A stretch of 13,010 nucleotides of DNA from Dehalococcoidia bacterium UBA3254 (GTDB taxonomy: Bacteria; Chloroflexota; Dehalococcoidia; Dehalococcoidales; UBA3254). This document shows positions 7,088-12,708 of the stretch, one piece after another. The stretch spans positions 1 through 13,010 of the forward strand of contig DEUU01000265.1 of the NCBI GenBank assembly GCA_002362735.1, written 5' to 3'. The notes below the pieces were generated by a model that worked only from the letters and a program-made list of their open reading frames with translations, made no database searches and was not told the origin of the DNA. The first letter of the stretch is position 1. Each line of letters starts with the position of its first letter. Position numbers and translations under genes: made by a program.

Positions 7088-8074
7088 TTATTTCGTCGTG
7101 TCACACCATGTCTCGGTCCAGATTTGCCCTCCGGTTTCTCCATTGCTCTCATTCATGGGCGAAACATAAGACCAGGTATTATAAGTGTTATTTCCCCAGT
7201 TCTCCCAGTTAGAGCTTCCTTGTTTTTTTATCTGGCTGCCGTGAAATCTGGCCTTCGGTGTAGATATCCAGGTGCTGCTCTGGCTGGCTTGCTCCTGCGA
7301 TTCATCCACCCGGTGCCCTAATGCACCAACTTGTTGTTGTGTCTTGATCGATTTACCGGAATAAAGATCGGAAGCAGACATTTCAACCACTTGATTTGTA
7401 CTGATTTCGATCTTTAGGGCAATATCCCTTTGGACCCCGCCCGGGATACTGGCGAATGACCATTTACCCGTATAGCTTTGATAGGTATAGATAATGGGAC
7501 TCTTGGTCCAGGTCACCCAACCCACACCGCTTTCTACCCAACTTCCATCCGGCAACGTTAAATGGGTGTTATACAAATTGTGAGTTGTTTTGCTGTCAGC
7601 AGGCAGATTAAAGTCTCCGGGTATCGTGATATTGACTATATGGCCGATGTAGCTGAAATCATCAATAAATGTGAGCGCTTGAGTTAATCTTAAGGAGTAT
7701 ATGTAATAGGCTCCCGGTTGAGTTTGTAAAAAACCGGTAGGTAAGGGTACCGGTCCTAGCTGCAAGCGGTTTTGCGGGTCTAAAAAATAAGCTCCCTGGT
7801 TGATCAGGTTTTGAATAGCTCCCAGGTCAATAGTACTGACCTGGGTATCTCCTGTCCCCAGCGATATCAGCCCTCTTTTCAATAAATCGTTTTGTATGGG
7901 ACCCGAGGTCAGGGCGGCTATTAGCGCCTCCGGGTAAGCTGACCCCCTTTCCGGGAATTTCAGATTCCACGGGCCAATATTAGGGCGTATATTCTGGAAT
8001 ACTGTAGACAGGAGCGTGCCTCCGATAATAGCGAAAAGGATGATTACTACCTTAAATCCCCATCTTCCCCACAT
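7088..8074 (-). CDS. Unrecognised secreted or membrane-anchored protein, beta-rich
   Basis: A 328-aa protein that I do not recognise. Residues 1-7 are basic/aromatic (MWGRWGF) and 8-26 form one hydrophobic segment (KVVIILFAIIGGTLLSTVF), acting as an uncleaved anchor or signal peptide; no lipobox is present. The rest is predicted outside the membrane. Residues 40-118 are mixed, with repeated LGTGDTQ and LQLGPVPLP turns. Residues 120-240 have alternating strands rich in aromatics (GAYYIYSLRL, DGSWVESGVGWVTWT, PIIYTYQSYTGKWSFASIPGG), suggesting a beta-sandwich. The tail (255-328) is rich in Ser, Asn, Gln and Trp, with one cysteine (C324). The SWVESGVGW...GKWSF layout loosely recalls lectin-like or glutamic-peptidase/neprosin-like folds, at low confidence. 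The ATG at 8074 has GGAG 7 nt upstream. It lies 60 nt behind the DUF1328 gene and may be co-transcribed with it. Confidence 0.75.
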   Translation of the reverse strand: MWGRWGFKVVIILFAIIGGTLLSTVFQNIRPNIGPWNLKFPERGSAYPEALIAALTSGPIQNDLLKRGLISLGTGDTQVSTIDLGAIQNLINQGAYFLDPQNRLQLGPVPLPTGFLQTQPGAYYIYSLRLTQALTFIDDFSYIGHIVNITIPGDFNLPADSKTTHNLYNTHLTLPDGSWVESGVGWVTWTKSPIIYTYQSYTGKWSFASIPGGVQRDIALKIEISTNQVVEMSASDLYSGKSIKTQQQVGALGHRVDESQEQASQSSTWISTPKARFHGSQIKKQGSSNWENWGNNTYNTWSYVSPMNESNGETGGQIWTETWCDTTK

Positions 8075-8134
8075 CTGAAGACTCCGTTAACTTCCACAAG
8101 TCGCTGCATCTTTGTTGACCGTGGCAAAAATATG

Positions 8135-8305
8135 TCAATACCACCAGCTTCCGCGGACCAGTCTGATGATCAGACCGATGACTAAGAGGGCAAGGAAAAT
8201 CCAGAACAGAATTAAGGCAATACTGGTTACAGCGGATGCGATCCCTCCAAAACCGAAAATTGCAGCGATAATAGCCAGGATCAATAAAGCAATGACCAGT
8301 CCCAT
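8135..8305 (-). CDS. DUF1328 small membrane protein (YtjA-like)
   Basis: A 56-aa, almost wholly hydrophobic protein with two predicted TM helices (about residues 2-17 and 27-48) and a short basic aromatic tail (RLVRGSWWY). The stretch LAIIAAIFGFGGIASAVTSIALILFWIFLALLVI matches the DUF1328/YtjA pattern, in which FGFGGIA..A..IA is the conserved centre; only the pieces FGFGGIASAV and IALILFWIFL need be compared. Members are small inner-membrane proteins of unknown function, often stress-induced. The ATG at 8305 is preceded by GGAGG (complement of 8312-8316), 6 nt away. It is the first gene of a minus-strand pair with the unrecognised secreted protein. An opposite-strand ORF (8112-8324) is only its shadow. 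Confidence 0.85.
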   Translation of the reverse strand: MGLVIALLILAIIAAIFGFGGIASAVTSIALILFWIFLALLVIGLIIRLVRGSWWY

Positions 8306-8551
8306 TTCTTTCCTCCCAATGTAATCTTTACGATAGTTAACATTCTAGTTTTAACTCGTAACCATTACATCCGCTTTCTTAAGTATTCAGCGCTAGAGGT
8401 ATTTGTGAATCTAAGCGGGAAGGCTATATACAACGTCTGCTTAATAAAGGGATTCCTGGATAAAACTAATCTCCTGGAAGGAAGATTCCGATATATTCGG
8501 AAAGGACGGCATCATAGAGAAATGAACATTTGCTTCTAGAGGAGTCTTTTT

Positions 8552-8577
8552 GGCTTAGGATTTTGAGTCCTAGAGCC
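8552..8577 (-). terminator. Hairpin overlapping the plsY stop codon (weak terminator candidate)
   Basis: GGCTTAGGA (8552-8560) pairs with TCCTAGAGCC (8568-8577) through 9 bp with one bulged base and a 7-nt loop. It overlaps the plsY stop codon (complement of 8570-8572). No T-run follows in the plsY direction, so termination is uncertain. Confidence 0.3.
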
Positions 8578-9226
8578 TGTCTTTCAGGTTTCTTCTAATC
8601 GCCACATGTTTCCAACCACCTCCACCCGCGCTTTGGCGCATTTCTTTGACCCGCGGGATATAGCGCATGAGCGGCAAAAACAACAGGACGATGGAAAATA
8701 CAATATAAGCTACCATATGGTCATGATATAGGAAGGCGGCGATGAAAGGGAAACAGACAAAAGCGGCGCTGTAGCTCAGGGTTGGAAAGCGTGTAATTAG
8801 TAACAGGAGGCAGAAAACCGCGGCATAAATGGGGATTCCCCAGGGCATGACGTAGACCAGAACGCCGATACATGTCGCTCCGCCCTTTCCCCCTTTAAAT
8901 TTAAGGAAGACCGGGAAATTGTGTCCCAGAACGGCCACTACTCCGGCGGCCAGTTGAAGATAAATAGCAAATTGAATATCGACCAGTTTTACAAGCTGCC
9001 AGGCTACCGCGGTTGCCAGAGCTCCTTTGCCGATATCCATAAAAAGGACCAGCATTCCCCACCAGAACCCTACACTGTAGAAAGTGTTCATCGCTCCCAT
9101 GTTACGGCTGCCAACTTTGCGGATGTCCACCCCTTTGCGGAGTTTGCCGATGATGAAGGCTGAAGGGAAAGCGCCGATCAGGTAGGCTAATATGAGGGAG
9201 ATGGCTGATATGAAAAAGACTTCCAT
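8570..9226 (-). CDS. plsY: Glycerol-3-phosphate acyltransferase PlsY
   Basis: PlsY is the membrane enzyme that transfers an acyl group from acyl-phosphate to glycerol-3-phosphate, starting phospholipid synthesis together with PlsX. From the start chosen here (218 aa) the family motifs are GSRNMGAMN (39-47), MDIGKGALA (63-71) and GHNFPVFLKFKGGKGGAT (101-118). Five to seven hydrophobic segments are visible. The first motif departs from the usual GSGNxGATN: the second Gly is Arg and the Thr is Met. The second and third motifs are intact. I chose the ATG at 9226 because MEVFFISAISLILAYLIGAFPSA aligns with family N-termini. An upstream in-frame ATG at 9295 would add 23 residues. Neither start has a clear Shine-Dalgarno. 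The motif changes suggest a divergent paralogue. Confidence 0.88.
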   Translation of the reverse strand: MEVFFISAISLILAYLIGAFPSAFIIGKLRKGVDIRKVGSRNMGAMNTFYSVGFWWGMLVLFMDIGKGALATAVAWQLVKLVDIQFAIYLQLAAGVVAVLGHNFPVFLKFKGGKGGATCIGVLVYVMPWGIPIYAAVFCLLLLITRFPTLSYSAAFVCFPFIAAFLYHDHMVAYIVFSIVLLFLPLMRYIPRVKEMRQSAGGGGWKHVAIRRNLKDRL

Positions 9227-9437
9227 GCCATTAATGATAGCAGGTGATAAAGGGGAAGTATAGATGATTATTTTCGTTGAAAGTAACAGCATCATTCAAC
9301 GTAATTTTGAGTATTGGCAATTGGTACCGGTCTAAAAATTTGTGATCCTGTGAAGTGGTTCCGGTATCGCTAAAAATAAGCGGGTTAATCTTTCGGAGCA
9401 ATATGATTGGTAAGCTATAGGTTATCCGGGAAAATCC

Positions 9438-9487
9438 TGATACAATATAAAAATAGCCGGATTATGCAGCTTGAATAAATATAGGAG
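9438..9487 (+). promoter_or_regulatory. Extended -10 promoter and ribosome site of the HIT gene
   Basis: TGATACAAT (9438-9446) is an extended -10 element (TG, one base, TACAAT). No good -35 box is seen, as is allowed with a TG extension. AGGAG (9483-9487) lies 7 nt before the ATG at 9495 and decides that start over a TTG at 9471. Confidence 0.45.
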
Positions 9488-9494
9488 AAACAAA

Positions 9495-9833
9495 ATGGCG
9501 GAGTGCATTTTTGATCAAATAGCATCCGGAAAGATACCCAGCGAAGTGGTCTATCAGGACGACATGGTGATGGCTTTTAATGATATTCATCCCAAGGCTC
9601 CGGTCCATGTCCTTATTATACCCAAAAAACACATTACCTCTCTGGCAGAAATGACCAAGGAAGACTATCCAATCATCTGCCGGATGATGGAAGTTGCTAA
9701 CGAGGTTGCTAAAAAGAAGAGCACTCCGGGTAACTATAAGCTGGTAATTAATACCGGAGGAGGCGCCGGACAGGTGATTATGCACCTCCATATGCATCTG
9801 CTGGGTGGTCGGCAGATTCCCGGGTTTGTGTAG
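9495..9833 (+). CDS. HIT-family nucleotide hydrolase (HinT-like)
   Basis: A 112-aa histidine-triad protein. It opens with CIFDQIASGKIPSEVVYQDD (4-23), the family's IF..I..GeIP...vyeDd start, and continues with AFNDIHPKAPVHVLIIPKKHI (27-47). The histidine triad HLHMHLLGGR (97-106) holds the catalytic His99 region; INTGGGAGQ (85-93) is the loop before it. HinT-type enzymes hydrolyse nucleoside phosphoramidates and aminoacyl adenylates as small cytoplasmic dimers. The length is normal (usual 110-120). The ATG at 9495 has AGGAG 7 nt upstream; an in-frame TTG at 9471 would add eight residues without a ribosome site. The gene stops 9 nt from the convergent Nudix gene, so transcripts probably overlap at their 3' ends. 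Confidence 0.94.
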   Translation: MAECIFDQIASGKIPSEVVYQDDMVMAFNDIHPKAPVHVLIIPKKHITSLAEMTKEDYPIICRMMEVANEVAKKKSTPGNYKLVINTGGGAGQVIMHLHMHLLGGRQIPGFV

Positions 9834-9842
9834 CCTGTTCTA

Positions 9843-10379
9843 TTATTTCGCTTTCCGGTATTCCAGATAACGAAGCAATCCGGCGATGCTTTTGGAATCG
9901 CAGATTTCTCCGGAGCGGATAAGCTTTAATATTTGGCGGGGTTTGATTTTTACAGTCTCGATTCCGGGTGTGTCCTCGGCATATAATCGGCTTGATTTGA
10001 GATCGGTTGCCAGGTAAAGGTACAGGTATTCGTTGCAGAAGCCCGGAGTGGAATAGAAACCACCCATGGGCTCTATTTTCTCAGGTAGATACCCGATCTC
10101 TTCCTGTAGTTCGCGTTTAACTGCGGTCGGCGGGTCTTCACCGGGATCAATTCCACCCGCGGGAATCTCCAGCAGTTCTTTTTCTATCGCTTTCCGGAAC
10201 TGCCTCACCATGAGAATATCTCCTTCTGCATCTACCGGGACTACCGTCACGCATTCATTATGCTCTACGATTTCACGGGTAGTCTCCTGTCCTCCGGCGT
10301 TGGTAACGGTGTCTACCCTGACGTTAAAAGCACGTCCTTTAAATATATAACAGCTGGAAATAGTCTTTTCTTCAAACAT
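9843..10379 (-). CDS. Nudix hydrolase, ADP-ribose pyrophosphatase-like
   Basis: A 178-aa Nudix hydrolase. The Nudix box spans residues 75-97, with G75, E81, R89-E90-L91, E93-E94 and G96 all in place. Upstream are the strand VTVVPVDAEGDILMVRQFR (44-62) and KELLEIPAGGID (67-78), typical of the ADP-ribose pyrophosphatase branch (NudF-like). Downstream, FYSTPGFCNEYLYLYLA (108-124) contains the 'sPGf.nE' feature of that branch. It probably cleaves ADP-ribose to AMP and ribose-5-phosphate with Mg2+. The ATG at 10379 follows an AGGTGG ribosome site (complement of 10390-10395), 10 nt away. An extended -10 box (TGCTATAAT) lies at 10431-10423. It is convergent with the HIT gene. The exact substrate is inferred from the family. 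Confidence 0.92.
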   Translation of the reverse strand: MFEEKTISSCYIFKGRAFNVRVDTVTNAGGQETTREIVEHNECVTVVPVDAEGDILMVRQFRKAIEKELLEIPAGGIDPGEDPPTAVKRELQEEIGYLPEKIEPMGGFYSTPGFCNEYLYLYLATDLKSSRLYAEDTPGIETVKIKPRQILKLIRSGEICDSKSIAGLLRYLEYRKAK

Positions 10380-10422
10380 GTAAAATATACCACCTGAACA
10401 TAATAGAATTTACTAAAAGCTA

Positions 10423-10431
10423 ATTATAGCA
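10423..10431 (-). promoter_or_regulatory. Extended -10 promoter of the Nudix gene
   Basis: On the minus strand the sequence reads TGCTATAAT, a perfect TATAAT with a TG extension, 43 nt upstream of the Nudix ATG. The -35 area (about 10445-10451) is poor. Confidence 0.5.
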
Positions 10432-10516
10432 TAATTTATTTCTTTTGCAGGATTTTTTTAAATAGTCCGGATAGTTTGCCTGGCCCAGGTGTTATGACCT
10501 GCGCGAAACAGGGTAC

Positions 10517-10694
10517 CTATTGAAACATATCTTCGATTAGATCGAGAATTGCTCCCACGCTTTCGATTTGTTCTTCTTTAGGGTGTGACTGGTAAAAACC
10601 GTGGATGTAGAGCTAGTTCCTGAATGTCCTGAAGAGCTAGAGTTAAAAAATCTGGCTCCTCATTTTTAGGAAACGATATCAATGGTAAGACCAT
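10517..10694 (-). pseudogene. Frameshifted gene remnant of unknown family
   Basis: Read leftward from the ATG at 10694, one frame gives MVLPLISFPKNEEPDF, then TLALQDIQEL, and stops at 10578. A second frame, shifted by one base, continues LYIHGFYQSHPKEEQ, then IESVGAILDLIEDMFQ, and ends at TAG (complement of 10517-10519). Both halves look like real protein: helical, amphipathic, few rare residues. They join smoothly near 10607-10615. This suggests a small gene, or gene end, broken by a one-base indel. There is no ribosome site and no recognised domain. It could also be chance. Confidence 0.3.
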
Positions 10695-10722
10695 TGACAA
10701 AACACCCAAATTATGATATCAA
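10679..10722 (+). promoter_or_regulatory. Operator-like 19-bp palindrome overlapping a promoter
   Basis: TCAATGGT-AAG-ACCATTGA (10679-10697) has perfect 8-bp arms around a 3-nt centre. It overlaps a perfect -35 box, TTGACA (10694-10699). A -10 box TATCAA with TG extension lies at 10717-10722 after a 17-nt spacer. The transcript would start near 10729 and read into the two small membrane-protein genes. The size and position fit a repressor operator, and the TetR protein encoded downstream is the obvious candidate (inference). Confidence 0.5.
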
Positions 10723-10826
10723 GTATGTAAACAATTATTAACTTAATAAATAAGTATTCATATACATACATAAGTACACGTTTGCTATTTAATTCGCTTT
10801 AATAATTAAACAAAAAGGAGAATCCG

Positions 10827-11045
10827 ACGGTTAAAACGAATCGAAAAAAGAGAATAAATAATAAACTACCTTTCCCGGTGAAAGAAACCCCAGATCAATC
10901 ATTAAATATGCAAAAACCAAAATCGACCTCAACGGTACAACTTTATGATGCCAATAAATATATCAAAAGCGATTTGATTTGGAGCGCTGCGACGGGGGGC
11001 ACTTTAATCATCCTGGTTGTTATTGTTTATTTGTTTATGCATTGA
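10827..11045 (+). CDS. Small single-pass membrane protein, apparent ACG start
   Basis: A 72-aa protein of no recognised family. Residues 2-48 are polar and strongly basic near the start (VKTNRKKRINNK). Residues 51-71 form one TM helix (IWSAATGGTLIILVVIVYLF), ending two residues before the stop, so the protein looks C-tail-anchored with its N-terminus in the cytoplasm. YDANKYIKSDLIW before the TM recalls short 'Y..Y..sDL' membrane proteins seen in Chloroflexota. A strong ribosome site, AAAAAGGAG (10812-10820), lies 6 nt before ACG (10827-10829), where ATG would be expected, and the next codons (GTT AAA ACG AAT) read naturally. The nearest ordinary in-frame starts, GTG at 10878 and ATG at 10908, have no ribosome site. 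It is the first gene after a promoter with an operator-like dyad, and a second small membrane protein follows after 62 nt. Confidence 0.6.
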   Translation, partial: TVKTNRKKRINNKLPFPVKETPDQSLNMQKPKSTSTVQLYDANKYIKSDLIWSAATGGTLIILVVIVYLFMH

Positions 11046-11107
11046 AGTTGAAATGCATCGATTATTGGCTGAGGGATTAGCCTTAAAAATATTGAGGAGG
11101 AAATCAA

Positions 11108-11284
11108 ATGAATACAACACCGGAGAATATTAATGCAAATACAACCCAAGCCATTGGAACGGAAGCAAAAAAGAAGCGCTCATTTTTCAGGGGGTTTCTC
11201 AGTTTCCTGATGTATGGCGGCTGGATACTCATGATCATAATCATAGTAGGTATTGTAATCGCCGTTCAGATATTGACTAAATAA
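11108..11284 (+). CDS. Small single-pass membrane protein
   Basis: A 58-aa protein of no recognised family. Residues 1-20 are polar and Asn/Thr-rich (MNTTPENINANTTQAIG). KKKRS (21-25) and FFRGF give a basic patch, and about 34-56 is one hydrophobic helix (LMYGGWILMIIIIVGIVIAVQIL), closing with TK. The positive-inside rule predicts a cytoplasmic N-terminus and a C-tail anchor, the same layout as the protein just upstream. The ATG at 11108 has an ideal GGAGG (11096-11100) at 7 nt. The 62-nt gap from the upstream gene has no clear terminator, so the two are probably co-transcribed, perhaps with tetR 127 nt downstream. The function is unknown. A TetR-regulated pair of micro-membrane proteins might modulate a transporter or respond to membrane stress (inference). 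Confidence 0.75.
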   Translation: MNTTPENINANTTQAIGTEAKKKRSFFRGFLSFLMYGGWILMIIIIVGIVIAVQILTK

Positions 11285-11350
11285 AATAGTCAAATATTTT
11301 GAGGACATTTTTACATTTTGATGTTAATTATTGGAAAGCACTTCTGATAC

Positions 11351-11409
11351 TTGATAACGCCCAAAAATATTTTATTCTTAAGATGGAATATAACGGAGAA
11401 GATATGTAA
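11351..11409 (+). promoter_or_regulatory. Putative tetR promoter and AUG-stop minimal ORF
   Basis: TTGATA (11351-11356) and TATTCT (11373-11378) are 16 nt apart, a moderate promoter match. GGAG (11395-11398) lies 5 nt before ATG (11404-11406), which is followed at once by TAA (11407-11409). The tetR TTG start comes 2 nt later in another frame and is 13 nt from the GGAG. An inverted repeat, TCAAA-TAT-TTTGA, lies upstream at 11290-11302. Confidence 0.35.
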
Positions 11410-11411
11410 AG

Positions 11412-12011
11412 TTGATTATTCAACATGAGAGCACCCGCGTAAGACAGAAGCAAATAATCAATGCGGCCAGGAATATTATTGTTAAAAAAGGGAGCGAACA
11501 CCTCACTGTACGCAGGATCGCAAAAGAGGTTGGCGTAACGGAAGGTGCTCTTTATAGACATTTTAATAGTAAAAAGGAAATCCTTTCCGTATTGCTTGAG
11601 GATATGGGGGAATCACTGATTTCTGATCTTTCGGGGGCCCGTGATGGCAACCAGAAATCTTTAGATAGTTTACAGGCTATTTTAATGAGCTATGTAATGA
11701 AAACCCAACAGAGACAGGGTGTCCCGTTTCAAGTGATTGCAGAAATCATCAGTCTGGGCGACGTAGAACTAAATCGTCAAGCCTATCAATTTATTCAAAT
11801 CTTTATTAATCGTATTAAGGAGATTGTATCCGAGGGAATAGAAGCGGGAAACATAAAACCCGACATTAACCCGGATACAGTGTCAATATTGCTTTTTGGC
11901 GCCATCCAGGGCCTGGTCAATATCTGGACTTTAAGCCATTATAAAATTGAATTTCAGCAAAAATATGAGGATGTTTGGAGAATCTTCAGCCAGGCTATTG
12001 CTAACTGTTAG
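11412..12011 (+). CDS. TetR/AcrR family transcriptional regulator
   Basis: A 199-aa one-component regulator. The N-terminal DNA-binding domain spans about residues 8-58: RQKQIINAARNIIVKKGSEHLTV, then the helix-turn-helix RRIAKEVGVTEGALYRHFNSKKEIL (34-58), with the family's typical 'YRHF.sKkeil' end. Residues 60-199 form the all-helical ligand-binding and dimer domain (FQVIAEIISLGDVELNRQ, IFINRIKEIVSEGIEAG, TVSILLFGAIQGLVNIW), typical for TetR in length. The start is taken as TTG at 11412; the only ribosome site, GGAG, is 13 nt away and also serves an ATG-TAA pair at 11404. No other in-frame start precedes the HTH region. It lies downstream of two small membrane-protein genes and an operator-like dyad and may repress them. 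The ligand is unknown. Confidence 0.9.
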   Translation: MIIQHESTRVRQKQIINAARNIIVKKGSEHLTVRRIAKEVGVTEGALYRHFNSKKEILSVLLEDMGESLISDLSGARDGNQKSLDSLQAILMSYVMKTQQRQGVPFQVIAEIISLGDVELNRQAYQFIQIFINRIKEIVSEGIEAGNIKPDINPDTVSILLFGAIQGLVNIWTLSHYKIEFQQKYEDVWRIFSQAIANC

Positions 12012-12231
12012 CTTTTCCACAAACTATTTAATTGGAGCAAGATAGAGCCAGGAGACGGCAGTAAAGACTATTATGCCATCAGGAGTTGGTTTCTTTTCAA
12101 TTCAATTATTAAGAGAGCAAACATAATAAGTCAAAAGTGTCAATAAAATCAAGATTTCTGGGGGTAGATAAGAAGAAAGGGAAGAGCGTTTATTTTACCT
12201 TCTTATATATTTACATGTAAAAGTCATTCCT
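12012..12231. other. 220-bp intergenic region between tetR and the GNAT gene
   Basis: This is the 3' gap of two convergent genes. A perfect 12-bp palindrome, TTTACATGTAAA (12210-12221), lies just downstream of the GNAT stop codon. No T-run hairpin and no credible ORF was found. Confidence 0.5.
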
Positions 12232-12708
12232 TCAACCAAGCAGCGCCCCCTCTTTAATAGTATAAAACATAGCTGTTTCCCCGCAGTCCGGGAATTTGGG
12301 GCAGTGGAAGCATTCGGTCCAGACTTTCTTGGGCAATTTCATCTTGTCCACTTCCACAAAACCCTGCTTTTCAAAAAACTCAGGTTTGTAAGTCAAACAA
12401 AAAACAATCGGAATATCCAGCTGCTTCGCTTCTTTAACACAGGCCTCCACCAACTGAGTGCCAATTCCTTTTCTTTGAAGATCCTCAGAGACAGCCAGGG
12501 CTTTAACTTCCGCCAGGTCGGACCAGGTCACATGCAAGGCCACGCAGGCTACCACCTTGCCGCCTTCTCTGACCACAAAGTAGTCCCGGATATTTTCATA
12601 AATTTCGCTTAGCGGCCGCGCCAACATTTCGTCTTTGTCCGCGAAATAGTTGACCATTTGTTGGATTTGGGGAACATCCCCGATTTTAGCTTTTTCTACC
12701 GAATTCAA
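12232..12708 (-). CDS. GNAT N-acetyltransferase, ArgA-type (N-acetylglutamate synthase-like)
   Basis: A 158-aa GNAT acetyltransferase. The acetyl-CoA motif is QRKGIGTQL (78-86), preceded by strand AEVKALAVSEDL (66-77) and followed by LDIPIVFCLTYKPEFFEKQGF (97-117). The C-terminus has LPKKVWTECFHCPKFPDCGETAM (125-147), with C133, C136 and C142. This tail marks the short, kinase-free N-acetylglutamate synthase group (COG1246-like), which makes N-acetylglutamate for arginine synthesis; the substrate here is inferred. The start is TTG at 12708, immediately after the NAD kinase stop codon (TAA, 12711-12709), with AAAGGA (complement of 12718-12723) 9 nt upstream. Translation is probably coupled to the NAD kinase gene. 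No arginine genes are visible nearby. Confidence 0.88.
   Translation of the reverse strand: MNSVEKAKIGDVPQIQQMVNYFADKDEMLARPLSEIYENIRDYFVVREGGKVVACVALHVTWSDLAEVKALAVSEDLQRKGIGTQLVEACVKEAKQLDIPIVFCLTYKPEFFEKQGFVEVDKMKLPKKVWTECFHCPKFPDCGETAMFYTIKEGALLG

Larger units (their letters stand above)
10432..10826. other. AT-rich intergenic region left of the small-membrane-protein locus
   Basis: About 395 bp without an intact gene. It holds a probable gene remnant (10517-10694, minus), a 19-bp palindrome on a promoter (10679-10722) and an AT-rich stretch (10723-10815). That stretch has inverted arms GTATGTA (10723-10729) and TACATAC (10763-10769). GATATCAA occurs twice, at 10675-10682 and 10715-10722, 40 bp apart. 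The base composition is more AT-rich than in the housekeeping part of the window. Confidence 0.55.

Noticed and set aside
8112..8324. 70-aa plus-strand ORF
   Set aside because: It is antisense to the DUF1328 gene, which has a good ribosome site and a clear family match.
11412..11561. Minus-strand ORF (11328-11561) overlapping tetR
   Set aside because: It overlaps the TetR DNA-binding domain on the other strand and has no ribosome site or domain.
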